This document shows, in pieces, positions 47,987-57,298 of a DNA stretch of 64,000 bases. Within the stretch, counting starts at the first letter, position 1; each line of letters begins with the position of its first letter. The notes under the pieces are model-generated. The model was not told the DNA's origin. It ran no database searches and was given only the letters and a program-made list of their open reading frames with translations. A program made the translations under genes and the position numbers. The stretch lies in the NCBI RefSeq assembly GCF_020832045.1, contig NZ_JAFIFK010000059.1:1-64000 (forward strand), in the 5' to 3' direction. The DNA is from Halomonas sp. Lineage in GTDB: Bacteria > Pseudomonadota > Gammaproteobacteria > Pseudomonadales > Halomonadaceae.

Positions 47987-50900
47987 ATGCAATACGAGAC
48001 GATCGAAGTTGGCCGGCAGGAAATACTCAAGCAGCTGCGCGAACGCCTGGATAGCCGACTCGAGAAGGCGCGGGCCGAGGAGGTGGAAGCCTTCGCGCGT
48101 CACTTCTACGCCACGGTGCCGCTGGAGGACCTCGCCGACCGTCGGTTGGACGACCTCTACGGGGCCACACTGTCGGTATGGCATTTCATCCAGAATTTCG
48201 ATCACGCTTCGCCCAAGGTGCGCGTGTTCAACCCCGACTTCGAGGAGCACGGTTGGCAGTCCTCCCACACCTTCGTCGCCGTGCTGCATGAGGACATGCC
48301 TTTTCTCGTTGACTCGGTGCGTATCGAGCTCAACCGCCGTGGCCTCACCGTGCATGCCATCCACAACGCCGTGCTCGCCGTGGAGCGCAGCGGCACTTAC
48401 AACCTGCAGCGCGTAGGTTCGCCGCGCGATGCCGACGCCCCGGAGCATCGCGAATCGCTGATTGCCATCGAGATCGACCGCCACTCCAACCCTGAGGTGC
48501 TGGCCGATATCGAGCAGTCTCTGCATGAGGTGCTCGGCGACGTGCGTATCGCCGTTGGCGACTATGAGGCGATGAACGAGCGCGTCAGTTCAGCGATCAC
48601 TGAACTGAAGGCAGGGCGCCCCGAGCAGATCGAACCCGGCGATCACGAGGAAGCCGTTGCTTTCCTGGAGTGGCTGGCACGCGACAACTTCACCTTCCTT
48701 GGCTATGACGCCTTCACCATCGAGTCCGGTTCCGACGGCGACAGGCTGGTCAAGGAGTCCGGCAGCGAACTCGGTGTTTTTCGACTGGACCTGCCTCGCT
48801 ACCAGGAGCGTATTCGCACCGAACTGGGCATCGAGGACAACCGTTTCGTACTGGTGCCACAGCTGCTCTCGTTTGCCAAGAGCTCGCATCACGCACGCGT
48901 GCATCGCCCTACCTACCCAGACTACATCTCCATCGATCGCTATGATGAACATGGGCGGGTGATCGGCGAGCATCGTTTCCTCGGGCTGTTCACCTCGAGC
49001 GTCTACAACGAGACACCGCGCAACATACCGCTGCTGCGGCGCAAGCTTAAGTCGGTGATGGACATTGCCGGCTTCAATCCCAAGGGTCACAACGGCAAGC
49101 AGCTGCTGCAGATCCTCGAAGTCTACCCCCGTGACGACCTGTTCCAGATCGACACCCAGGAACTTGCCCGCACGGCGCTCGGCATACTCGACATTCGCGA
49201 GCGGCGACGCGTGCGACTGTTCGTGCGCACCGATTTCTCAGGGCGCTTCCACTCATGCCTCGTATTCGTGCCGCGAGACGTATTCTCCACCGATCTGCGC
49301 CTGCGTATACAGAACCTGCTGTGCGAGGAGCTCGACGCCACCTTTGGCGACTTCAATACCTATCTCTCCGAGTCGATCCTCGCACGTATCCAATTCATCC
49401 TTCGCTTTCGTGGTGACAGCCCCCGCGAAGTGAACCTCAGGCGACTCGAGGCCAAGGTGGCGCAGCTCTCCCGCAGCTGGCGTGACGAACTGCACGAAGC
49501 GCTGGTTGAAGGCTTCGGTGAAGAGCGGGCCAATCGCTTGATGGACGGTTTCCGCGATGCCTTCCCGGCCAGCTATCGCGACGACTTCGGTTCCCGCACG
49601 GCGGTATTCGACCTGCAGCACCTGGCGGATCTGGATGCCGGCGAGCCGCTGGCACTGTCCCTCTATCGTCTGGTGGAAGAAGAGGGCAGCGGCGTCAATC
49701 TGAAGTTGTTCCAGCGGGACCGCACCATTCCTCTCTCCGATGTTCTGCCGGTCATGGAAAACCTGGGCCTGCGCGTCATCGGCGAGCGCCCGTATGAAAT
49801 CGTCACGCCGGACGTGCGCTACTGGCTGCACGACTTCGATCTCGAGCATCACACCACCACTGAAGTCAGCCTGCAGAAAATGCGCGAACCCTTCATCGAG
49901 GCGTTCAAGCGTATCTGGGTCGGCGAGGCCGAGAACGACGGTTTCAATCGCCTTGTGATTGCCGCCAACCTGGACTGGCGCGAAGTGGCCATGCTGCGCG
50001 CTTATGCCCGCTACTTGAAGCAGATCCGCTTCGGTATGTCCCAGGACTACATCGCCACCGCGCTGACCAACTATCCTGAGATCACTCGCGAGCTGGTGAC
50101 GCTGTTCCGTCTGCGTTTCGACCCGGACCGGCGCCCCGCCGAAGACGAGATCGAAGCCTGTATCGAGCGTATCAATCGCCATCTCGACGGGGTGGCCAGC
50201 CTGAATGACGATCAACTGCTGCGTCGTTTCATGGAGATGATTCAGGCGACGCTGCGCACCAACTACTATCAGCGCAATGCCGATGGCAGCTTCAAGGACT
50301 ACATCGCCTACAAGCTGGAGCCCAAGCAGATCACCGGCATGCCAAAGCCGCGCCCGGCCTACGAGATCTTCGTCTGCTCGCCGCGAATCGAGGGCGTTCA
50401 CCTGCGCGGCGGCAAGGTCGCCCGCGGGGGCTTGCGCTGGTCGGATCGCCACGAGGATTTCCGCACCGAGGTGCTGGGCCTGGTCAAGGCGCAGCAGGTC
50501 AAGAACGCGGTGATCGTGCCGGTGGGCGCCAAGGGTGGCTTCGTCTGCAAGCGCATGCCCGAGGGCGGCGATCGCGATGCGATCCTGCAAGAGGGTATCG
50601 CCTGCTACAAGACATTCATCCGTGCGCTGCTGGATGTGACCGACAACTTGGTCGGCGGCGAGGTGGTGCCGCCCAAGGGCGTGGTACGCCACGACGATGA
50701 CGACGCCTATCTGGTGGTGGCGGCCGACAAGGGAACCGCGACCTTTTCCGATATTGCCAACGAAATCTCCCTCGACTATGGCCACTGGCTTGGCGATGCC
50801 TTTGCCTCGGGCGGAGCCAACGGCTACGACCACAAGAAGATGGGCATTACCGCACGTGGCGCCTGGGAGTCGGTGAAGCGCCACTTTCGCAACCTCGGAC

Positions 50901-52825
50901 TGAATACTCAGGAAGAGGAGTTCACCGTGGTGGGCATCGGCGACATGGCCGGCGACGTTTTCGGCAACGGCATGCTGCTCTCCGACAAGATCCGCCTGGT
51001 GGGTGCCTTCAATCATCTGCATATCTTCGTCGACCCGCAGCCCGATGCGGCGGCCACCTTTGCCGAGCGCCAGCGTTTGTTCGCATTGCCACGCTCGAGC
51101 TGGGAGGATTTCGATGCCTCGCTGATCTCCGAGGGCGGCGGCGTGTTCAAACGCAGTGCCAAGTCGATCGCCATCACGCCGCAAATGAAGGAGGTCTTCG
51201 GTATCGTGGAAGACCGTCTCTCACCCAATGATCTGATACAGGCCATGCTCAAGTCTCACGTCGACCTGTTGTGGAACGGCGGCATCGGTACCTACGTCAA
51301 GGGTAGCGGTGAAACCGATGCCATGGTCGGCGACAAGGCCAACGACGCACTGCGTATCGACGGTCGCGAACTCAATTGTCGCGTGGTCGGCGAAGGCGGC
51401 AACCTGGGCCTGACCCAGCGTGGACGCATGGAGGCAGCGGCCAGAGGGGTGCTGGTCAACACCGACTTCATCGACAACGCCGGCGGCGTGAATTGCTCCG
51501 ACCATGAGGTCAACATCAAGATCCTCATCGACGAGGTGGTCAAGCGCGGCGACATGACCGAGAAGCAGCGCAACCAGCTGTTGGCCGACATGACAGAAGA
51601 GGTGGCCGACCTGGTCATCCTCGACAACTATCGTCAGACCCAGGCGCTGGATCTTTCCCAGATTCTCTCGCGTCATGGCATCGACATCTATCGGCGCTTC
51701 ATCAGCGAACTGGAAGCTGCCGGCCAGCTCGACCGCGAGCTCGAGTTTCTCCCTTCGGACGAGGAGCTCCAGGAGCGTGCCGGCAGTGACCAGGGCATGA
51801 CCCACCCGGAGCTCTCCGTACTCATCTCCTACGCCAAGAGCGTGCTCAAGGGCCATGTGCTGGCTTCCGATGTGCCGGACGATCCTTATATCCAGCAGTA
51901 CGTCGAGCGCATCTTCCCGAGAGTGCTCGCTGAGCGCTTCGGCGACGAGATGTACGATCATCGGCTCAAGCGTGAAATCGTCACCACCCAGGTGGCCAAC
52001 GATCTGGTCGATCACATGGGCATCGTCTTCGTACGCCTGTTGACCGACTCGACCGGCGCCAGCCCGGCCGACATTGCCCGCGCCTATGTCATCTCACGCG
52101 ACAGTTTCCAGCTCGCGAGCCTGTGGGAACGTATCGAGGCGTTGGATAACCAGATCCCGAGTCATGTGCAGTACGGCATGATGGTCGACCTGATGCGCCT
52201 CATGCGTCGTACCACCCGCTGGTTCCTGCGTCAGCGGTTGGGCCTTTCCACCCGCGACGCCATCGAGTACTTCGCGCCGCGTGTCGCTCAGCTCCAGGAA
52301 AGCATCGGCGAGCTGCTGCGCGGTGAGGAGCGTGAGCGCTGGGAGCAGAAGCGCGCCGAGCTGCTCGAGGCCGGTGTGCCCGAGGAGCTGGCGGCCACCG
52401 TGGCGGCCTCGGGAATCTTGTACGGTGCGCTGGGCATCATCCAGGCGGCCCGCCAGGCCGACGAAAAGCCGCAGCGTGTCGCGGAAGTTTTCTTCGAGAT
52501 AGGCAACCGTCTCGAGCTGCCCTGGATGATCCAGCAGGTCAGTAATCTCGATGTTCGAGACAGCTGGCAGGCTCAGGCGCGTGAGACCTTCCGAGACGAC
52601 ATCGACCGCCAGCAGTTGGCACTTACCGTCAGCGTGCTCAAGACCGAGGATGGCCGCGAACCCGATGAGCGGGTCGATAACTGGTTGGCCATGCACGCCT
52701 CGCTGCACGAGCGCTGGTGTCGGTTGATCGCCGAGGTAAGAGGCGGCAGCCAGGCGAGCTTCCCGCTCTTTGCCGTGGCTGTCCGGGAGCTGGTCGACCT
52801 GGCCGAAAGCAACGGCGAAGCCTGA
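47987..52825 (+). CDS. gdhB: NAD-specific glutamate dehydrogenase, 180-kDa class
   Basis: Deaminates glutamate to 2-oxoglutarate and ammonia with NAD. At 1612 residues it is the large GDH180 class, as in Pseudomonas GdhB. A long N-terminal regulatory half (ACT-like regions, e.g. HEDMPFLVDSVRIELNRRGL) precedes the catalytic domain. There, VHLRGGKVARGGLRWSDRHE, IVPVGAKGGFVCKRMPEGG with substrate Lys, VVAADKGTATFSDIANEISL and the NAD fold VGIGDMAGDVFGNGML are visible. GAGGTGAGGG precedes the ATG. It is monocistronic with its own terminator, and fits a catabolic glutamate role alongside GABA use. Confidence 0.96.
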   Translation: MQYETIEVGRQEILKQLRERLDSRLEKARAEEVEAFARHFYATVPLEDLADRRLDDLYGATLSVWHFIQNFDHASPKVRVFNPDFEEHGWQSSHTFVAVLHEDMPFLVDSVRIELNRRGLTVHAIHNAVLAVERSGTYNLQRVGSPRDADAPEHRESLIAIEIDRHSNPEVLADIEQSLHEVLGDVRIAVGDYEAMNERVSSAITELKAGRPEQIEPGDHEEAVAFLEWLARDNFTFLGYDAFTIESGSDGDRLVKESGSELGVFRLDLPRYQERIRTELGIEDNRFVLVPQLLSFAKSSHHARVHRPTYPDYISIDRYDEHGRVIGEHRFLGLFTSSVYNETPRNIPLLRRKLKSVMDIAGFNPKGHNGKQLLQILEVYPRDDLFQIDTQELARTALGILDIRERRRVRLFVRTDFSGRFHSCLVFVPRDVFSTDLRLRIQNLLCEELDATFGDFNTYLSESILARIQFILRFRGDSPREVNLRRLEAKVAQLSRSWRDELHEALVEGFGEERANRLMDGFRDAFPASYRDDFGSRTAVFDLQHLADLDAGEPLALSLYRLVEEEGSGVNLKLFQRDRTIPLSDVLPVMENLGLRVIGERPYEIVTPDVRYWLHDFDLEHHTTTEVSLQKMREPFIEAFKRIWVGEAENDGFNRLVIAANLDWREVAMLRAYARYLKQIRFGMSQDYIATALTNYPEITRELVTLFRLRFDPDRRPAEDEIEACIERINRHLDGVASLNDDQLLRRFMEMIQATLRTNYYQRNADGSFKDYIAYKLEPKQITGMPKPRPAYEIFVCSPRIEGVHLRGGKVARGGLRWSDRHEDFRTEVLGLVKAQQVKNAVIVPVGAKGGFVCKRMPEGGDRDAILQEGIACYKTFIRALLDVTDNLVGGEVVPPKGVVRHDDDDAYLVVAADKGTATFSDIANEISLDYGHWLGDAFASGGANGYDHKKMGITARGAWESVKRHFRNLGLNTQEEEFTVVGIGDMAGDVFGNGMLLSDKIRLVGAFNHLHIFVDPQPDAAATFAERQRLFALPRSSWEDFDASLISEGGGVFKRSAKSIAITPQMKEVFGIVEDRLSPNDLIQAMLKSHVDLLWNGGIGTYVKGSGETDAMVGDKANDALRIDGRELNCRVVGEGGNLGLTQRGRMEAAARGVLVNTDFIDNAGGVNCSDHEVNIKILIDEVVKRGDMTEKQRNQLLADMTEEVADLVILDNYRQTQALDLSQILSRHGIDIYRRFISELEAAGQLDRELEFLPSDEELQERAGSDQGMTHPELSVLISYAKSVLKGHVLASDVPDDPYIQQYVERIFPRVLAERFGDEMYDHRLKREIVTTQVANDLVDHMGIVFVRLLTDSTGASPADIARAYVISRDSFQLASLWERIEALDNQIPSHVQYGMMVDLMRLMRRTTRWFLRQRLGLSTRDAIEYFAPRVAQLQESIGELLRGEERERWEQKRAELLEAGVPEELAATVAASGILYGALGIIQAARQADEKPQRVAEVFFEIGNRLELPWMIQQVSNLDVRDSWQAQARETFRDDIDRQQLALTVSVLKTEDGREPDERVDNWLAMHASLHERWCRLIAEVRGGSQASFPLFAVAVRELVDLAESNGEA

Positions 52826-52854
52826 TCGGCCCGGGCAATTCATCGACACCCCGT

Positions 52855-52885
52855 GAACCCCGCCTATGGCGGGGTTCGTCGTTTT
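52855..52885 (+). terminator. Rho-independent terminator after gdhB
   Basis: A perfect 10-bp stem (GAACCCCGCC, loop TAT, complement) is followed by GTCGTTTT, 30 bases after the gdhB stop. Confidence 0.85.
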
Positions 52886-52898
52886 GAGCCGGAGGCGC

Positions 52899-52907
52899 TG
52901 TTATAAT
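52899..52907 (+). promoter_or_regulatory. Extended -10 promoter for pyrD
   Basis: TGTTATAAT is a perfect extended -10 (TG-N-TATAAT), 50 bases before the pyrD ATG and just after the gdhB terminator. Confidence 0.6.
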
Positions 52908-52956
52908 TCGCCCGCTTCGTCACTCGCCATCGTCAATCGCCCTGCCAGGAGTTGCC

Positions 52957-53988
52957 ATGTACGCGCTTGCCCGATCGTTCCTGTTTCGTCTCGATGCGGA
53001 AACCGCCCATGGCCGCGCGCTCTCCGCGCTGGACGTAGCCCATCGCCTGAAACTGGTGGGGCTCATGGCTGGGGAGCACATTGACGATCCGGTGGAGCTG
53101 ATGGGGCTGCGCTTCCCCAACCGGGTCGGACTGGCTGCCGGGCTGGACAAGAACGCCGACCATCTCGATGCACTGGGCGCGCTTGGCTTCGGCTTCGTCG
53201 AGGTGGGCACCGTGACGCCCAAGCCGCAGGAGGGTAACCCCAGGCCACGGCTGTTTCGTCTGCCTGAGCGTGGCGCGATCATCAATCGCATGGGGTTCAA
53301 CAACGCCGGAGTCGACCATCTGGTGGCGCGGGTCAAGGCGGCGCGCTACGAGGGCGTGATCGGCATCAATATCGGCAAGAACCTCACCACGCCGGTGGAG
53401 CATGCCGTGGACGACTATCTGATCTGCCTGGAGAAGGTCCACGCCCACGCTCACTACGTGACGGTCAACATCTCCTCACCCAATACGCCAGGGCTGCGTA
53501 ACCTGCAGTTCGGAGAGCAATTGGACAGGCTGCTGGGGACCTTGCGCGAGGCGGGCCACCGTTTGGATCAGGCGTCGGGTCGACGTGTTCCTCTGGCGGT
53601 CAAGATCGCTCCTGACATGAGTGCCGAAGAAGTAGGCCTGGTGGCCGAGAGCATTGCACGCAGCGAGATCGATGCGGTGATTGCCACCAATACCACGGTT
53701 TCACGAGAGGCGGTGGCCGGATTGCCCCATGCGGAAGAACAGGGCGGGCTCTCGGGGCGGCCGGTCTTCGAGGCCTCCAATCGGGTGATCCAGGCGCTTC
53801 GCCGCGAGCTTCCCAAACTGCCTATCATCGGCGTGGGCGGCATCGACAGCGGAGATTCGGCAGTGGCCAAGGTTGAGGCTGGCGCCGACCTGGTGCAGCT
53901 CTACTCCGGCTTCATCTACCGTGGCCCGGCGTTGGTGAGGGAGTGCGCCCGGGATCTCAAGGCGGCAGCGGCAGCCAAGAACGAATAA
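52957..53988 (+). CDS. pyrD: Dihydroorotate dehydrogenase, quinone-dependent (class 2)
   Basis: Oxidises dihydroorotate to orotate at the inner membrane, passing electrons to quinone. The N-terminal helices [20 protein letters not shown] are the membrane-association element of class 2. [20 protein letters not shown] and [12 protein letters not shown] bind FMN and substrate. The catalytic Ser lies in [17 protein letters not shown], and [20 protein letters not shown] and [13 protein letters not shown] end the barrel. It is 343 residues. Stand-alone, between strong terminators. Confidence 0.96.
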   Translation: MYALARSFLFRLDAETAHGRALSALDVAHRLKLVGLMAGEHIDDPVELMGLRFPNRVGLAAGLDKNADHLDALGALGFGFVEVGTVTPKPQEGNPRPRLFRLPERGAIINRMGFNNAGVDHLVARVKAARYEGVIGINIGKNLTTPVEHAVDDYLICLEKVHAHAHYVTVNISSPNTPGLRNLQFGEQLDRLLGTLREAGHRLDQASGRRVPLAVKIAPDMSAEEVGLVAESIARSEIDAVIATNTTVSREAVAGLPHAEEQGGLSGRPVFEASNRVIQALRRELPKLPIIGVGGIDSGDSAVAKVEAGADLVQLYSGFIYRGPALVRECARDLKAAAAAKNE

Positions 53989-54010
53989 AGCCCGTGCCTG
54001 GCACGGGCTT
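53988..54010 (+). terminator. Hairpin terminator after pyrD
   Basis: AAGCCCGTGCC and its complement around a single central T form a stem-loop starting at the pyrD stop codon. The following T-richer stretch (GTCTTTTCC) is about 15 bases away. Confidence 0.7.
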
Positions 54011-54069
54011 AGCTCCTGTCTTTTCCGCCACGTGGTGGCGATGGGACGAAGGGTGAGTGAGTAAGAGGG

Positions 54070-54276
54070 CTACAGCACCATGGGATTCTTGTGAATGCCG
54101 GAGACGCCGGTCATTCCGGCCCATTGGTCGCCTCGACCTTCACGCCAACCACTCATCCAGTATTCACGTATGTTGACATCCTGACTGGGACAGTCGTCGC
54201 GGGAGCGCCCGGAAATTCCGGCTTTGTAGCCATGGAGGTAGGCGCGTTGGAAGCGATCACGTTTCTGTCTTTTCAT
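54070..54276 (-). CDS. rmf: Ribosome modulation factor
   Basis: A 68-residue basic protein that dimerises 70S ribosomes into inactive 100S particles in stationary phase. MKRQKRDRFQRAYLHGYKAG, SRDDCPSQDVNIREYWMSGW and REGRGDQWAGMTGVSG are strong RMF signatures; the length is a little above the 55 of E. coli RMF. AGAGGTCA precedes the ATG; the frame extends 24 codons upstream without support. Placed tail to tail with pyrD and head to head with rlmKL; the pyrD-rmf-rlmKL neighbourhood is also found in Pseudomonas as I recall. Confidence 0.95.
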   Translation of the reverse strand: MKRQKRDRFQRAYLHGYKAGISGRSRDDCPSQDVNIREYWMSGWREGRGDQWAGMTGVSGIHKNPMVL

Positions 54277-54552
54277 CGGATGACCTCTTGTAAAGGTACC
54301 AATTTGGGACGCGCGACATGCACGCCCCGGCGTTTCACTATTCGCCAAGCCGTTACTCAGTCCCTTAACGACGGCAGAGCGAGGTCATGCGAGGCTGATG
54401 CCCCGCTGAGTGAACACATGCGTCTTTACAGTAGCTACCATGTCTACTCTTAGCCCATCATGGGGGCCATTGTCGACCTATGTTTCGTCATAAGATCGAG
54501 ACAAATTTGTAACGAAAGGAATATGCCCGGCCGAAGGGGGCGGGAACACAGC

Positions 54553-56757
54553 ATGAGTGAGCTAATGCAACGCGAAACACGCGCCTTTCTCGCCACCTGC
54601 CCCAAGGGGCTGGAAGAGTTGCTGGCCGACGAGCTCCGTACGCTGGGGGCCGAGGTCGACAGAACGACGGTGGCCGGCGTCCATTTCCACGCCGATCTGG
54701 CGGGTGCCTATCGTGCCTGCCTGTGGTCGCGACTGGCTAACCGCATCGTGCTTTGCCTACTGCGTGAAGAGGGGGTCGAAGCTCCTGAGGAGCTGCATCG
54801 GGCTGTCGGCGGGGTGGATTGGCCGCGACATTTGCGTCCTGATGCCACCCTGGCGGTGGATTTTCATGGTCGCAGTGAGCAGATTCGTCATACCCGCTTC
54901 GGCGCCCAGACCGTCAAGGATGGTGTAGTGGACGCCTTGCAGGCGCGGGGTCTGCCGCGGCCCGGCGTCGACTTGCAAAATCCCGATCTGCGGCTGTACG
55001 CCCACCTGCATCGTGGACGCTTCACCTTAGGCCTAGATCTCTCCGGTGAAAGCCTGCATCGGCGCGGTTATCGGCGGGACGTGGGCCATGCCCCGCTCAA
55101 GGAGAATCTGGCGGCAGCCTTGCTGATCCGAGCCGGCTGGCCGCAGCGGCTGCGCGACGGTGCGCCGCTGGTCGATCCGCTGTGCGGTGCCGGTACGTTG
55201 CTGATCGAGGCCGCGCTGATGGCAGCCGACATGGCACCCAATCTCAACCGTATACGCTTCGGCTTCCACGGTTGGGCTCAGCACGATGAAGCGCTGTGGG
55301 CCGAGCTTAAGCGTGAGGCCGAAGCGCGTGCCAGCATCGGCCGCAAGCGCTGCCGCAATCGCCTGTATGGCTTCGATCAGAGCCCTCCGGCGCTGGCAGC
55401 GGCAAAGTCCAACGCCATGCGAGCGGGGATTCCAGCCCTCGTCGATTTTCAGGGGGCATCGCTCGGCCAGCTCCAACGCCCGGAAGGATTGGAAGTAGAT
55501 GCGCGCGGCCTGATCGTCACCAACCCCCCTTATGGCGAACGGTTGGGCGAGCTGCCCGAATTGGTCACGCTCTACCGGGACCTTGGCGAGGGCGTGCGCC
55601 GTGCGTTTCCCGGCTGGCGTCTGGCCGTTTTTACCGCCAATCCCGACCTCGGGCATCGTATCGGAGTGCGCGCCGACAAGCAGTATTCGCTGAAGAACGG
55701 CCCGCTCGAAGCCCGACTGCTGTTGATGGACGTACCTCTTGAGCAGGAAGGGCAGGGTGGAACTGAAGCAGCAGCGGTGGGTAGCGCACCACGCAGTGAA
55801 GGGGCGCAGATGTTCGCCAACCGCTTGGAAAAAAATCGCAAGCGGCTCAAGAAGTGGCTCAAGCAGTCGGGTGAGACCTGCTATCGGCTCTATGATGCCG
55901 ATATGCCGGAGTACGCCCTGGCGGTAGACGTCTACGACGGCCGTATTCACGTGCAGGAGTATGCGCCACCGCGCTCGGTGAACCCCGCTCAGGCTCAGAA
56001 GCGGCTGTTCGACGCGCTGCAGGTCATCCCTGAGGTCCTCGAGGTGGACCCCGGTCAGGTGGTTATCAAGCGCCGCGAGAAGCAGAGCGGCAAGGCGCAG
56101 TACCGCAAGCAGGCCGCTACCGGAGAGCGCTTTCAGGTCCGCGAGGGGCGCGCCAGGCTATGGGTCAATCTGCGCGATTACCTCGATACCGGCTTGTTTC
56201 TCGATCACCGGCCGGTGCGGCGAATGTTGGGCCAAATGGCGGAGGGCAAGCGCTTCCTCAATCTGTTCTGCTACACCGCAGCGGCCACGGTGCAGGCGGC
56301 GCTCGGTACCGAATCGGCAGCCGGTGCCACCGATAGCGTCAGTGTCGATCTCTCCAACACCTACCTTGAGTGGGCACGGGACAACTTCGCTCTCAACGGG
56401 CTCGACCCGGCGCGCCACCGGGTGGTGCGTGACGACTGCCTGCGCTGGCTGGAAACGGCAGGGGCGGAGTTCGATCTGATCTTCCTCGACCCGCCGACGT
56501 TTTCCAATTCCAAGAAGATGGAGGGGACCCTGGACGTTCAGCGTGACCATGAGCGCCTGGTGTCGCTGGCCATGGCACGTCTGGCGCCTGAAGGCACCTT
56601 GGTGTTTTCCAACAATCAGCGCCGCTTTCAACTCGCCCCCGGCCTGGCCGACCGATTCGACGTATCGGACATCTCGTCGCGCACCTTCGATCCGGACTTC
56701 GCTCGCCGACCCGATATTCATCACGTGTTTCTGATCCGGCACCGGGAGAGGACATGA
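54553..56757 (+). CDS. rlmKL: Bifunctional 23S rRNA methyltransferase RlmKL
   Basis: Two fused SAM methyltransferases making m2G2445 (RlmL half) and m7G2069 (RlmK half) of 23S rRNA. An N-terminal THUMP domain (LATCPKGLEELLADELRTLG) leads to the RlmL domain with LVDPLCGAGTLLIEAALMA and catalytic TNPPYGERLGEL. The C-terminal RlmK domain has FLNLFCYTAAATVQAALG and IFLDPPTFSNSKKM. It is 734 residues from MSELMQRETR, compared with 702 in E. coli. The longer upstream frame lacks conservation. Purine-rich AAGGGGGCGGG lies about 10 bases upstream. Confidence 0.95.
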   Translation: MSELMQRETRAFLATCPKGLEELLADELRTLGAEVDRTTVAGVHFHADLAGAYRACLWSRLANRIVLCLLREEGVEAPEELHRAVGGVDWPRHLRPDATLAVDFHGRSEQIRHTRFGAQTVKDGVVDALQARGLPRPGVDLQNPDLRLYAHLHRGRFTLGLDLSGESLHRRGYRRDVGHAPLKENLAAALLIRAGWPQRLRDGAPLVDPLCGAGTLLIEAALMAADMAPNLNRIRFGFHGWAQHDEALWAELKREAEARASIGRKRCRNRLYGFDQSPPALAAAKSNAMRAGIPALVDFQGASLGQLQRPEGLEVDARGLIVTNPPYGERLGELPELVTLYRDLGEGVRRAFPGWRLAVFTANPDLGHRIGVRADKQYSLKNGPLEARLLLMDVPLEQEGQGGTEAAAVGSAPRSEGAQMFANRLEKNRKRLKKWLKQSGETCYRLYDADMPEYALAVDVYDGRIHVQEYAPPRSVNPAQAQKRLFDALQVIPEVLEVDPGQVVIKRREKQSGKAQYRKQAATGERFQVREGRARLWVNLRDYLDTGLFLDHRPVRRMLGQMAEGKRFLNLFCYTAAATVQAALGTESAAGATDSVSVDLSNTYLEWARDNFALNGLDPARHRVVRDDCLRWLETAGAEFDLIFLDPPTFSNSKKMEGTLDVQRDHERLVSLAMARLAPEGTLVFSNNQRRFQLAPGLADRFDVSDISSRTFDPDFARRPDIHHVFLIRHRERT

Positions 56758-56836
56758 CAGCTTTCGTATATCCTTCATTTTTGCGACCCCGTGCCGATAG
56801 GGTAGTGACAGATGGGGTTCGCCAGGGTGGGGTGTC

Positions 56837-57190
56837 ATGACGGCACTTACCTTGTACACCACGCTGGGCTGCCACCTTTGCGAACGTCTCGAGGCGCTCT
56901 TGGCTGCGCTGCACCGCGGTGAGTATCGACTGAACAAGGTCGAGATCAGTGAAGACGAGGTGCTGATGGCGCGATACGGCGTGCGTATCCCGGTACTCGT
57001 GGACGAGGCGGGGAGCGAACTCGACATGGGGTTCGAGCCAGCGCGGCTGGCGAGCTGGCTGGCTGAGCGCAAGCGTCTCGACCCCATCGCCTGGCAGCAG
57101 CTGCAAACGGAGGGGCACGAGCTCCACGGCATCGAGGAGAGCCCTAAAGGTACCGGGGTGCAATCATCCGGGCGGCGTTATTTGAAATGA
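56837..57190 (+). CDS. Glutaredoxin-family (DUF836-like) thiol protein
   Basis: A 117-residue thioredoxin-fold protein. The N-terminal strand LTLYTTLGCHLCERLEALLA holds a CxxC motif (Cys-His-Leu-Cys), and the cis-Pro lies in GVRIPVLVDEAG. The fold ends near residue 75. A roughly 40-residue polar tail (RLDPIAWQQLQTEGHELHG onward) is not part of the domain. It follows rlmKL after 80 bases on the same strand and may be co-transcribed. The redox partner is unknown. Confidence 0.88.
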   Translation: MTALTLYTTLGCHLCERLEALLAALHRGEYRLNKVEISEDEVLMARYGVRIPVLVDEAGSELDMGFEPARLASWLAERKRLDPIAWQQLQTEGHELHGIEESPKGTGVQSSGRRYLK

Positions 57191-57298
57191 AGCTGTTACG
57201 TTGATCCACCGGACATCAGCATTACGTTTCATGGCGGTGCCGGTCGGCCACACTGGTGACAATCAAGAGGCATGGGCTCTATAGCGCAGGGGGTGGGG

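Noticed and set aside
49253-51184. A 643-codon open frame antisense to gdhB
   Set aside because: It lies wholly inside the catalytic coding region of gdhB and reads as His/Ala/Val/Leu-rich sequence typical of the complement of a GC-rich gene. No family motif is seen.
54277-54552. A structured RNA in the 276-base gap between rmf and rlmKL
   Set aside because: No strong stem, T-run or known motif is visible; it probably just holds the two divergent promoters.
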